From positions 469,787-533,786 of the forward strand of contig NZ_QJJU01000001.1 of the NCBI RefSeq assembly GCF_003201655.1: 64,000 nucleotides of DNA. The letters are read 5' to 3'. The position numbers were made by a program, and so were the translations under genes. Below, one piece after another: positions 37,859 to 49,021 of this stretch. This stretch comes from Mycolicibacterium moriokaense (lineage in GTDB: Bacteria > Actinomycetota > Actinomycetes > Mycobacteriales > Mycobacteriaceae). The notes beneath the pieces were generated by a model, which worked only from the letters and a program-made list of their open reading frames with translations, did not search any database and had not been told where the DNA came from. Each line of letters opens with the position of its first letter. Within the stretch, counting starts at the first letter, position 1.

Positions 37859-37934
37859 GCCACCTTAGCTCAGTCGGTAGAGCGATTCACTCGTAATGAA
37901 TAGGTCAGGAGTTCGATTCTCCTAGGTGGCTCCA
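37859..37934 (+). tRNA. tRNA-Thr (anticodon CGT)
   Basis: Acceptor stem GCCACCT/AGGTGGC, D arm GCTC...GAGC, anticodon stem ATTCA/TGAAT around CTCGTAA (anticodon CGT at 37892-37894), T arm GGAGT-TCGATTC-TCC, discriminator T37931 and an encoded CCA (37932-37934). Reads ACG codons. It marks the left edge of an accessory segment (37.9-41.5 kb). Confidence 0.97.
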
Positions 37935-37937
37935 CGA

Positions 37938-38300
37938 CTACTTGTCCAGCACCTCGCGGGCGATCCTGTGGGGGGTGTTGGCGGCGGGGAAGCCGGCGTA
38001 GCAGCTGGCGTGGTAGATCACCTCGGCGATCTCGTCCTCCGTCAGCCCGTTGGTGCGGGCGATCTGCACATGGAACTTGAGCTCGTCGGTGGCCCGCAAG
38101 GCGATGAGGATGCCGAGGGTGACAAGGCTGCGGTCGCGACGGCTGAGTCCTTCGCGTCCCCAGAGTCTGCCGAAGACGTTGTCGATGCCGATCTCGAGCA
38201 GCTCGTCGCCGAACTTGCCGTCACGCAAGTTGTCGTCGGGCACCGCGCCCGGCAGGAGCTCGCGGAAGACCTGAAGACCTGTTTCACGCACATCTGTCAT
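37938..38300 (-). CDS. Carboxymuconolactone decarboxylase-like (AhpD-fold) protein
   Basis: 120 residues from ATG 38300. Signature helices RDRSLVTLGILIALRATDELKFHVQIARTNG (split view: catalytic-region E-x3-H in DELKFHVQI) and LTEDEIAEVIYHASCYAGFP define the CMD/AhpD fold. The AhpD CxxC is absent, so decarboxylase-like chemistry is more likely than peroxidase activity. It ends 3 bp beyond the tRNA. No aromatic-degradation partners are nearby, so its substrate is unknown. Confidence 0.88.
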   Translation of the reverse strand: MTDVRETGLQVFRELLPGAVPDDNLRDGKFGDELLEIGIDNVFGRLWGREGLSRRDRSLVTLGILIALRATDELKFHVQIARTNGLTEDEIAEVIYHASCYAGFPAANTPHRIAREVLDK

Positions 38301-38361
38301 GCCGTCCAGATTGGCACCTGTACCTGGGTGTGCTGGTTCTTGCGGACGATCAGACGAAGCG

Positions 38362-39300
38362 CTACGAACCTGCGATCGCGCTATATGTCCGACCAAACCG
38401 GTCGATTGCGTCGGTGATCTCCGGATATGTCGCGAGGTAGTTGAAGAGTTGGGTGTCGTACAGGCTCCAACCCTCGTCTCCAACTTCGCTTGGAGACTTC
38501 AAACTGCCGTTCGGCGTGAAGTATTCGGCGCTGACGTGGGGGTCCGTTCCGTGCAGCATCCGAGTAGCGACCTCGTAAGCGACGTTGGTCTTGGCATGAG
38601 CCTCCGTCGCATCTGGCGATTCCTTACCGGCAAGACGGGTGCCAGCCGCAGTCAGACCTAGCAATCGTGCGGCACGCCTCAGGGTTTCTAGCTTCTCCTG
38701 CGATCCCGCCGACGAAGGGTCGGCTGCGGCGGCAACCGCGAATTGGCGCTCGTAGGCGGTGGCGCGATTGTGAGCGGCGGCGGTGAACATGTCGTTGGAT
38801 TTGGGGTCGGAAGCCATCACGGTGAAAACCAATGCCGTACTTGGCATATCGGTGTCCAGTCCGTCAAGTGGCTCGAAGCCGGATGTTCCCGTCGGGTCGC
38901 CGACCATTGCCCCGAGATAGGGGATCAGCACGGCGGCGTAGGACTGGATCAGTGAGGGGTTCTTCGACCCAGCGTCCTTTACGCTCTTGTCTTGGTCGGC
39001 CAGGAACACGGCTACCGCGCGCGCTGTCTTGCCCGCGCGGGTTGCCGTCGCGGGATCGGAGGAGCCGGCGTCGTGCGAAATCCAACTCATCAACTCTCCG
39101 GCCCGTAGACCGCGGTCAGGCCATTCATAAGTTGTGATGTCGGTCAGGAACGCAGACCCGCCAGGGCCGGTCAACTTGTCCGCCACTGTGGCTGGGCTCG
39201 GGTCGCTGGGTAGTTCGGGTGCTGAAGGCGCACAAGCAACGGAAAACAGGAGCGCCAATGAGATGGCCACCGCGAGGATGATCCGCAATATGAGAAACAT
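38362..39300 (-). CDS. Lipoprotein sharing the C-terminal domain of the adjacent effector-like protein
   Basis: 312 residues. Signal peptide with lipobox FSVAC (lipidated Cys23). The C-terminal 70 residues (VGDEGWSLYDTQLFNYLATY) align closely with the end of the 743-residue protein encoded just upstream (VGEDNWSLYNEQLGNYLASY). The middle regions also correspond (FEPLDGLDTDM with FKPLDDLGSTM). It begins 4 bp after the stop of that gene, so the two form an operon. Anchored outside the cell membrane. A cognate partner or immunity role is an inference. Confidence 0.82.
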   Translation of the reverse strand: MFLILRIILAVAISLALLFSVACAPSAPELPSDPSPATVADKLTGPGGSAFLTDITTYEWPDRGLRAGELMSWISHDAGSSDPATATRAGKTARAVAVFLADQDKSVKDAGSKNPSLIQSYAAVLIPYLGAMVGDPTGTSGFEPLDGLDTDMPSTALVFTVMASDPKSNDMFTAAAHNRATAYERQFAVAAAADPSSAGSQEKLETLRRAARLLGLTAAGTRLAGKESPDATEAHAKTNVAYEVATRMLHGTDPHVSAEYFTPNGSLKSPSEVGDEGWSLYDTQLFNYLATYPEITDAIDRFGRTYSAIAGS

Positions 39301-39304
39301 TGAC

Positions 39305-41536
39305 CTACTTCGGTGGTGTGAGGCCGTTGAGCTTATCGAAGGTGTCTCGGAATCTGCCAAGCGCTGAATCGATATGACTATATGACGCAAGGTAATTCCC
39401 TAGCTGCTCGTTGTAGAGGCTCCAGTTGTCTTCTCCCACTTGCGCGGGTGACTGCAGGGTGCCGTCGTCGTTGAAGAACCTCGCATCGAAGTGTGGATCT
39501 CCGCTGTGAATTCCAAGTCGCGATGCAATTTCATACTGAGCATTGGTGACGGTGTGCTGAGCCTCCTGCTCGGTCGCACTGAGGCCAAGGTTCGTCACGT
39601 GCCCAGTTGTCGGGTCAACCTTGAAGTGGTCTCTTGTCGGCTCGGACCCAAGCAGAACATCATCGGCTACCGCAGTAACACGATCGCCTTGCGGAACGTT
39701 GCCAAGCACAGTATCCAGGACGGTCTTTCGAAACTCGTACGACTGCTTAGCCGCGTCGTAGGCAGCATCCTGCGTATTCTCGATGTGCGCGTTGGCATGA
39801 ATGGCCGCACCACCGTCGATCGCACTCAGCATGCGCGCGGAGCTTTGAAGGTCGTCCAGACGGGGATCGTTCGTAATGAGATCCGGGTTCACGGCTGCAA
39901 GCTCAGCGAATGACTTCTGATAATCCAGAACGTGACGGTATGCAACCTGGTTGAAGTCCTTTGCCGCTGTCGGATCGGAGTCGATGACAGAGAACAGCCT
40001 CTTGGTGTTGTCCATTGTGCTGCCGAGGTCATCGAGCGGTTTGAACCCAAGTTGAGGATCTTCGCCAACCATGGCGGCTTGATAGGGCGCTAACCCCTGG
40101 CTGAACGCTTGCACAAGCTTGGGGTTGATTTCCCCAACAGTGTGGTGGCCGGGGAGATCTAACAGCTCGCTGCCGGGCTGGCCCAAGTACTTTCCGTATG
40201 CTTCTGCAGTTTCCGACGCTATGCCTGCTTCGGCTCCACCGGTGTTGTTCGTCCACTCGAATAGGTTGCCTGCACCGTCTCCGCCGTCTGCCCAGATGCG
40301 GTGAGTGACTCCCTGCATGAACTTGTCTGAGTTGATGCCATCGATATGCCCCGGTCCGGTCGTGATCGCATCGTGGACAGCGTGATGGTCCGGGGACACA
40401 GCGGAAAACGTGTCGGAGACAACAGGATCGAGCCATTTGAGCCGTTGGTCCTGCGGTATGTTGTACTCGTCTGCGGACTGCTGCCAGAACGGCGTGTCCA
40501 TCATCACCGAGGCTTTCTTCAGCATCGAACGGTCGAGCTCTGTGTTGGTCTGGAGATCATCGTGACCGTCCTTCACGACGCCTGCGATCGTCTGCAGGTC
40601 CTTGGCGCCTTGTATGTCGGGCTGGTTCAGTGTGCTCTGGACGCTCTGGGGAAGTTTGTCGAAGCCGCCCTTGACTCTCTGACTGGGATCATCGAGCGCG
40701 CCGATCTTGGCTTCGGTCTTCGGGAAGTTGACGTCGGGGTTACTCGTCAACTGCCACGAGTCGCCGATGATGTGCTTCTGATCGCCCAACCGCTGCTCCG
40801 CGGTCTTCAGCGCGTCGATGCTCATTCCGTGTTGTTGCGCCTGCATTTGGCTGAGGTATGAACCCTGCTCCGGCGTCAATTGCTGCCCAGGTTTGATGCC
40901 TTTCAAAGCGTCTTCGACTCGTTTGGCTGCGTTCTCGTCGCCAGCGAGCGCGTCGTGGACGTCCTTTTCGGCTTGTCGCCGCTTTTCTTCTTCATCGACC
41001 TTTTGGCCGACGCCGAAATCCGGCCCATCCCTGGGGCCGAACTTCTGGTTGCCCAACGCCTGGTACTCGTCGCCAAGGCCGCGGATCTTCCCGCCGATGG
41101 AGTTCAGCTCGCCGTTGGATCGCTGGATGATCTCCTGGACCTGACTGATTCCCTTCTGGACGATCGTCATCTGCATCCGCTCACCTGCGGCGTTCTGGGG
41201 CAGGTTGGCGGATGCGTCCACCACCCATTTGCGAACGGCTTCGAGGTCGCGCCGTCCAGCGGCGATCACCTGCGCTGACTCGTCGACATGCGCGCTCAGG
41301 CGCTGGTCCAGCCCAGCGAGTTGACCGAGCACTCGACCATGCTCGGTGTTGGCGGCGCCATACGCGTTGGCGGCGCCCCCGGTCCACTTCGATCCTGGTG
41401 CCGCGGTCTGCACTGTCGACTGCAGCCGATTGAGAGTGGCGCTGCCGTCGTACTGGGCACCGGGTTGCGGAGTCCCTTCGCCGTAGGTCTGTCGCGCGTT
41501 CGACCATGTGGACAGGAACGCGTTCAGCACACTCAC
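39305..41536 (-). CDS. Large effector-like protein with WXG100-type N-terminus
   Basis: 743 residues, no signal peptide or membrane segment. Residues 1-120 are helical with a W51-T-G53 turn (PGSKWTGGAANAYGAANTEH) and resemble WXG100/EspA-type type VII secretion substrates. A charged helical region follows (about 180-250, DEEEKRRQAEKDVHDAL). The rest is a mixed domain with GGDGAGNLFEWTNNTGGAEAG and a C-terminal domain shared with the next lipoprotein. Similar mycobacterial proteins are annotated as TPR-repeat-region or EspA/EspE-like. Catalytic residues are not recognised. Secretion by an ESX system is inferred. Confidence 0.75.
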   Translation of the reverse strand: MSVLNAFLSTWSNARQTYGEGTPQPGAQYDGSATLNRLQSTVQTAAPGSKWTGGAANAYGAANTEHGRVLGQLAGLDQRLSAHVDESAQVIAAGRRDLEAVRKWVVDASANLPQNAAGERMQMTIVQKGISQVQEIIQRSNGELNSIGGKIRGLGDEYQALGNQKFGPRDGPDFGVGQKVDEEEKRRQAEKDVHDALAGDENAAKRVEDALKGIKPGQQLTPEQGSYLSQMQAQQHGMSIDALKTAEQRLGDQKHIIGDSWQLTSNPDVNFPKTEAKIGALDDPSQRVKGGFDKLPQSVQSTLNQPDIQGAKDLQTIAGVVKDGHDDLQTNTELDRSMLKKASVMMDTPFWQQSADEYNIPQDQRLKWLDPVVSDTFSAVSPDHHAVHDAITTGPGHIDGINSDKFMQGVTHRIWADGGDGAGNLFEWTNNTGGAEAGIASETAEAYGKYLGQPGSELLDLPGHHTVGEINPKLVQAFSQGLAPYQAAMVGEDPQLGFKPLDDLGSTMDNTKRLFSVIDSDPTAAKDFNQVAYRHVLDYQKSFAELAAVNPDLITNDPRLDDLQSSARMLSAIDGGAAIHANAHIENTQDAAYDAAKQSYEFRKTVLDTVLGNVPQGDRVTAVADDVLLGSEPTRDHFKVDPTTGHVTNLGLSATEQEAQHTVTNAQYEIASRLGIHSGDPHFDARFFNDDGTLQSPAQVGEDNWSLYNEQLGNYLASYSHIDSALGRFRDTFDKLNGLTPPK

Positions 41537-41560
41537 GTCCCCATTATCCCAGCCCCCCGA

Positions 41561-44316
<2,756 letters not shown>

Positions 44317-44323
44317 AGATTGT

Positions 44324-44335
44324 AAGTACTCACTT
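44324..44335. promoter_or_regulatory. Candidate TetR operator before the amidohydrolase
   Basis: AAGTACTCACTT is an inverted repeat (AAGT/ACTT around a 4-nt centre), extended to GTAAGTACTCACTTTC. It lies just upstream of a -10-like TATTGT (44338-44343), 20 bp before the amidohydrolase ATG. A TetR gene is the second gene of the same operon, suggesting autorepression. Confidence 0.5.
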
Positions 44336-44354
44336 TCTATTGTAGGGTGACGTC

Positions 44355-46136
44355 ATGACTTACGACGTGATCGTTCGCAACGGGCTGTGGTTCGACGGCA
44401 CCGGGGCCGCTCCCCAGGTCCGTACGCTGGGCATTCGTGACGGCATCGTCGCGACGGTGTCCGCCTCACCACTGGACGAGGCCGGGTGCCCCGACGTGAT
44501 CGAAGCGGCAGGCAAATGGGTCGTCCCCGGCTTCATCGACGTGCATACCCATTACGACGCCGAGGTGCTGCTCGATCCCGGACTGCGGGAGTCGGTGCGG
44601 CACGGCGTCACCACGGTGCTTCTCGGTAATTGCTCGCTGTCGACCGTGTACGCCAACTCCGAAGACGCCGCCGACCTGTTCAGCCGGGTCGAGGCGGTGC
44701 CGCGCAAGTTCGTGCTCGGTGCGCTGGAAGCGAAGAAGACGTGGGAGACGCCCGCCGAATACGTTCGCGCGCTCGACGAGCTGCCGCTCGGGCCGAATGT
44801 CAGTTCCATGCTTGGGCATTCGGACCTGCGTACCGCGGTCCTGGGTCTCGACCGAGCAACGACCGTTGGTGTGAACCCGACCGACGCCGAGCTCGACCAG
44901 ATGGCTGAGATGCTCGAAAAGGCCCTCGATGCAGGGCTTCTCGGCATGTCCGGGATGGACGCGGCCATCGACAAGCTCGACGGTGAACGCTTCCGATCTC
45001 GGGCGCTGCCGTCGACCTTCGCCACCTGGCGCGAACGGCGGAAGCTGATCGCCGTGCTGCGCAAGCGCCGTCGGATCCTGCAGAGTGCCCCCGATGTCAA
45101 CAATCCGATCTCGGCGCTGAACTTCTTCTTGTCCAGCAGCCGCATGTTCGGACGGCGCCCCGGCGTTCGGATGAGCCTGCTGGTGTCTGCCGATGCCAAG
45201 TCGGCGCCGGGCGCGGTTCGAGTGTTCGGCCCTGGCACCCGGCTGATCAACAAGCTGTTCGGATCGTTCGTGCGCTTTCAGCACCTACCGGTTCCGTTCG
45301 AGTTGTACTCCGACGGAATCGATCTGCCTGTCTTCGAAGAATTCGGCGCAGGCACCGCAGCTTTGCATCTGCGCGATCAACTGGAGCGCAACGAACTGCT
45401 TGCCGACACGGAGTACCGCCGGCGGTTCCGCCGCTCGTTCGACCGCAAGAAGCTTGGACCGTCCTTGTGGCACCGCGACTTTCACGACGCGGTCATCGTC
45501 GAATGCCCCGACGCAACGCTGATCGGAAAGAGTTTCGGGCAGATCGCCGAAGAGCGCGGGCTGCATCCGCTCGACGCGTTTCTCGACGTGCTCGTCGAGA
45601 ACGGCGAGCGCAATGTCCGCTGGACGACCATCGTCGCCAACCACCGGCCCAAGCATCTCAACAAGCTCGCCGCCGAGCCGTCCATCCATATGGGCTTCTC
45701 CGATGCCGGCGCGCACCTGCGCAACATGGCGTTCTACAACTACGCGCTGCGGCTGCTCAAGAGAGTTCGTGACGCCGAGCGCGCGGGTGACCCGTTCCTC
45801 ACCGTTGAGCACGCGATCCATCGCCTCACCGGCGAGGTCGCGGAGTGGTTCGGCGCCGACGCGGGCATCCTGCGTGAGGGCGACCGCGCGGACTTCGTGG
45901 TGATCGACCCGGCGGGCCTCGACGAATCGGTCGACGGCTATCACGAGGAGACGGTCCCGTTCTACGGCGGGCTTTCGCGGATGGTCAATCGCAACGACGC
46001 CGCCGTCGTCGCGACGGGCGTGAACGGAACCGTCGTGTTCCGCGAGGGCCAGTTCTGCGACGGCTACGGCACGACCGTCAAGTCAGGACGATTCCTGCCT
46101 GCGCGGGGTGTCCAAACCGCGAAAGCTTTTGCCTGA
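44355..46136 (+). CDS. N-acyl-D-amino-acid deacylase-type amidohydrolase
   Basis: 593 residues. Amidohydrolase-superfamily start YDVIVRNGLWFDGTG. Metal-binding H-x-H is in PGFIDVHTHYDAEVLLDPG, and HGVTTVLLGNCSLS follows, as in D-aminoacylases. Later metal ligands are in SMLGHSDLR and GFSDAGAHLRNMA. Long relatives in mycobacteria are annotated D-aminoacylase or dihydroorotase-like. RBS AGGGTGA, 5 nt before the ATG. The TetR gene begins one base after its stop. Substrate unknown; probably an N-acyl amino acid or cyclic amide. Confidence 0.88.
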   Translation: MTYDVIVRNGLWFDGTGAAPQVRTLGIRDGIVATVSASPLDEAGCPDVIEAAGKWVVPGFIDVHTHYDAEVLLDPGLRESVRHGVTTVLLGNCSLSTVYANSEDAADLFSRVEAVPRKFVLGALEAKKTWETPAEYVRALDELPLGPNVSSMLGHSDLRTAVLGLDRATTVGVNPTDAELDQMAEMLEKALDAGLLGMSGMDAAIDKLDGERFRSRALPSTFATWRERRKLIAVLRKRRRILQSAPDVNNPISALNFFLSSSRMFGRRPGVRMSLLVSADAKSAPGAVRVFGPGTRLINKLFGSFVRFQHLPVPFELYSDGIDLPVFEEFGAGTAALHLRDQLERNELLADTEYRRRFRRSFDRKKLGPSLWHRDFHDAVIVECPDATLIGKSFGQIAEERGLHPLDAFLDVLVENGERNVRWTTIVANHRPKHLNKLAAEPSIHMGFSDAGAHLRNMAFYNYALRLLKRVRDAERAGDPFLTVEHAIHRLTGEVAEWFGADAGILREGDRADFVVIDPAGLDESVDGYHEETVPFYGGLSRMVNRNDAAVVATGVNGTVVFREGQFCDGYGTTVKSGRFLPARGVQTAKAFA

Positions 46137-46137
46137 C

Positions 46138-46725
46138 ATGGCGAGGACGCAGCAGCAACGCCGCGAGGAAACGATCGCGCGTCTGTTGGACGCCAGTATC
46201 GACACCATCGTCGAGGTCGGTTACGCCAGGGCATCGGCCGCGGTGATCGCCAAGCGCGCACAGGTGTCCGACGGCGCGCTGTTCCGGCACTTCGCCACGA
46301 TGGGCGACTTCATGGCGGCCACGGCGCACGAAGTGATGCGGCGCCAACTGGGCCTGTTCTCGAAGCGGGTCGCCGAGATTCCGGCCGACAGGCCGGCGTT
46401 GGAGGCGGCGCTGACGATCCTGCGCGACGTCACCGGCAACTCCACGAACACTGTGATGTACGAGCTGCTGGTCGCCGCGCGCACCGACGAAAAGCTCAAG
46501 GCCACTTTGCAGGACGTACTCACCGAGTACGCCGCCAACATCTACGACATCGCAAGGGCACTGCCAGGCGCCGATCAGTTCCCTGAGGAGAGCTTCGCCG
46601 CGCTTGTCGCGATCATGACGAACACCTTCGATGGCGCAGCGCTCGTTCGAGCGGTTCTTCCACACCCAGAAATCGAGACCAAACGAATCCAGGTGCTGGC
46701 AGCACTGATCGGTGGACTCGCTTAA
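46138..46725 (+). CDS. TetR-family transcriptional regulator
   Basis: 195 residues. The N-terminal HTH domain is ARLLDASIDTIVEVGYARAS with recognition helix VSDGALFRHFATMGDF. The ligand domain is helical, with no enzyme motif. Directly downstream of the amidohydrolase gene (1-bp gap), so it likely controls that operon through the palindrome at 44324-44335. Its stop overlaps the stop of the convergent DUF2304 gene (46722). Confidence 0.92.
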   Translation: MARTQQQRREETIARLLDASIDTIVEVGYARASAAVIAKRAQVSDGALFRHFATMGDFMAATAHEVMRRQLGLFSKRVAEIPADRPALEAALTILRDVTGNSTNTVMYELLVAARTDEKLKATLQDVLTEYAANIYDIARALPGADQFPEESFAALVAIMTNTFDGAALVRAVLPHPEIETKRIQVLAALIGGLA

Positions 46726-47063
46726 CGCTCCTCGGGCACCCTGGCGGTCTGCAACGCCACCGCCCGCGCTAACCGCGCGTACTTCAACTCGAGGTCTTTG
46801 AACCGCATGTAGGCCGAGAGCGTCGTGAACACGAACGCGATGATGAGCACGTACTCCATCAGATCCGCACCGCGGGCCACGCCAAGCCAATTCGCGACAA
46901 CAGTGGTGTCGTCGGGGCGCAGGATCGCATAGATTCCCGCGATCACGAACAGCACATAGCCGACCTTCACCCACGCCTTGGACCGTGCGCTGCGGCGTGA
47001 GCGCAGCAGGTAGACAAGCAGCACAAGGACCGCGCCGATCAGAAGCGCCTGGATCCAGTTCAT
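46722..47063 (-). CDS. DUF2304 small membrane protein (Rv3632-like)
   Basis: 113 residues: three membrane segments (about 4-20, 33-50 and 68-88) and a basic C-terminus. DUF2304 proteins are regularly paired with GT2 polyprenyl-phosphate glycosyltransferases, and in M. tuberculosis Rv3632 activates/anchors the GT2 Rv3631 (recalled). Start ATG overlaps the GT2 stop by 4 bp, so the proteins are made together. Confidence 0.9.
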   Translation of the reverse strand: MNWIQALLIGAVLVLLVYLLRSRRSARSKAWVKVGYVLFVIAGIYAILRPDDTTVVANWLGVARGADLMEYVLIIAFVFTTLSAYMRFKDLELKYARLARAVALQTARVPEER

Positions 47064-47767
47064 CGCGACATCCTCCCTCGCAACCAACCGTCGAAGATGA
47101 TGTTGACGCCGTTCAAGAGAGGCTGCCCCTTCGACAACGAGTATTCGGTGTAGAGAATTTCGACCGGTTCTTCCGTTACCCGCCAATGGTTTTCAAGGGC
47201 CAGCGTGATGAACTCGTCAGCGTGGCTCATACCGCTCATGGTGAGGTTGAGCCCGTCGGCCACCTTCTTGTTGAATACCCGCAGACCGTTGTGTGCGTCG
47301 GTCAGGCCCAGCTTGCGGCTGCGTCGGCTCAACGCTGCCGCCGACCGCAGCACTAACCGCTTCAACAGCGGGGTGCGGCTGACGACCCCTGGGTCTGCGA
47401 ACCGGGTGCCGACGACGAGATCGGCCTCATCGGAGCTGAGCCGGTCGATCATCCGGATGACGTCCTTCACTTGGTGCTGCCCGTCGGCGTCGAACGTGGC
47501 GAACACCGCCGCACCGGGCTGTGCACGGGCGTACTCGACGCCGGTCTGGATCGCCGCGCCCTGGCCGAGGTTGACCGGATGGCGCACCGCGCGCGCCCCC
47601 GCGCGCAACGCGGCGTCGCCGGTGTCGTCGCGGCTGCCGTCGTCCACACACACCACGTGGTCGAAAACGGAGCGAACGTCAGAAATGACGTCGCCGATAA
47701 CGCTCGCCTCGTTGAAAGCCGGGACGATGATCCAAACGTCGTGGTAGCGCGTGTCGATGCACATCAA
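47060..47767 (-). CDS. GT2 polyprenyl-phosphate glycosyltransferase (Rv3631-like)
   Basis: 235 residues. GT-A fold: IIVPAFNEASVIGDVISDV, VVCVDDGSRDDT and the metal-binding DxD in FATFDADGQHQ. Similar to dolichol-phosphate mannosyltransferases but without their C-terminal membrane anchor. It probably loads a sugar (galactosamine in M. tuberculosis, recalled) on decaprenyl phosphate. Acts at the inner membrane face with its DUF2304 partner. ATG 47764 could also start the protein. Confidence 0.9.
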   Translation of the reverse strand: MMCIDTRYHDVWIIVPAFNEASVIGDVISDVRSVFDHVVCVDDGSRDDTGDAALRAGARAVRHPVNLGQGAAIQTGVEYARAQPGAAVFATFDADGQHQVKDVIRMIDRLSSDEADLVVGTRFADPGVVSRTPLLKRLVLRSAAALSRRSRKLGLTDAHNGLRVFNKKVADGLNLTMSGMSHADEFITLALENHWRVTEEPVEILYTEYSLSKGQPLLNGVNIIFDGWLRGRMSR

Positions 47768-47776
47768 AATACAGGG

Positions 47777-49021
47777 TCAACCGTGGGTCGCCCTGGCAAG
47801 CGCGGCCAGGTGCACCGCGATTCCCACCAGCGGCCCGCACAACAGCGCGACCACGGTGCGCGTCTCCAGTCCCAGCGGCAGCAGTAGCAACAGCGCCGAC
47901 GCGACCGTCGCTGACACCCAACCCGCCGAATACGCGCGGTGCAGCGCGGCAGCGACCGCCGCGGCGCCGGTCAACGTCAACAGCGCAATTGCGACCGCCG
48001 CCGCGGTCAGCCAGGCCAGCAGCGCCCCGTCGGCCCGGTATTCGGCGCCGAAGCCCTCCCTCAGCAGCCAGGGCCCGAACAGCCCCGCGAGCAGCACGCC
48101 AAGCAGGCCAAGGCCCGCCACCGCTGCTGCCGGTCCAATGAGCGCCCGCAGCCGCTCCGAGCGCTGGTCGACGAAATGCGCGATCAGGTTGCCCTGCATC
48201 GCGGTCAGCGGCACCAGCAGTGGCGCACGGGTCAGCGTCACCGCGAGGATCACCACGCCGCCAGCGGCGCCGAGATCGCTGGAGGTCGCCTTCAGCAGCA
48301 CCGGAAAGCCCATCACCAGGATCGCGCTGGCTCCGGCGGCAGCTATCGAGTGCGACGCCCCGCGCAGGAACATCACCGTGCCACCCGGCGTCATCAGCCG
48401 CGCCGCCTCGCGGGTCGCAGGGGACGCGATGAGCAGGATCAGCCACGCGACCGATCCTGCGACGGTCGCCCACAGGTATCCGACAAGGTGCCAGCCGAGC
48501 ATGAAGGTCACCGCCGCCACCGCCACCCGCAGCCCGGCATCCGTCACCATCAGCGACCCGTACTGCGTCCACCGGTTCACTCCTGCGAGCATGCCCAGCA
48601 GCGTGGCGTGCAGGCAGAAGCCGGCCAGCCCGACGCTCAGCAGCGCCACGCTCAGCCACTGCGACTCAACGAACACATGCGCCGACCACAATGGCGAACT
48701 CGCGGCGATCAGCGCTGCTGCGACGACCCCGACCATCGCCGCCACCCGCATCGGATGTGTGCGGGGCCCTTCAATCACCTCCGTGTGGCGCGCCGAGCGC
48801 ACCTCGCGGGTGGCCTCCTGCAGCAGGCCGAACGCCGCTCCGGTGACCAAACCGAACGCGCCCCAGAACACACCGAACACCGAGAAGCCCGCAGGCTCGA
48901 GATCGCGTGCCGCCAGGTACAGCACCGCGTACCCGCACAGCGCGGACAGCACCGTCGCCGTTCCGACCCGGGTCACGCTGGCGCGGGTGATCGGGCCGGT
49001 TGGGGTCGGCGTATCCGTCAC
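47777..49021 (-). CDS. Polysaccharide flippase-like membrane protein (Rv3630-like)
   Basis: 414 residues with about 11-12 membrane segments in the MATE/Wzx-like layout (ATVLSALCGYAVLYLAARDL ... AAVAIALLTLTGAAAVAAAL). It may flip a lipid-linked glycan, which fits the GT2 pair that follows 10 bp downstream. GTG 49021 overlaps the stop of the M1 peptidase gene by 4 bp. Substrate inferred only from context. Confidence 0.82.
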   Translation of the reverse strand: MTDTPTPTGPITRASVTRVGTATVLSALCGYAVLYLAARDLEPAGFSVFGVFWGAFGLVTGAAFGLLQEATREVRSARHTEVIEGPRTHPMRVAAMVGVVAAALIAASSPLWSAHVFVESQWLSVALLSVGLAGFCLHATLLGMLAGVNRWTQYGSLMVTDAGLRVAVAAVTFMLGWHLVGYLWATVAGSVAWLILLIASPATREAARLMTPGGTVMFLRGASHSIAAAGASAILVMGFPVLLKATSSDLGAAGGVVILAVTLTRAPLLVPLTAMQGNLIAHFVDQRSERLRALIGPAAAVAGLGLLGVLLAGLFGPWLLREGFGAEYRADGALLAWLTAAAVAIALLTLTGAAAVAAALHRAYSAGWVSATVASALLLLLPLGLETRTVVALLCGPLVGIAVHLAALARATHG

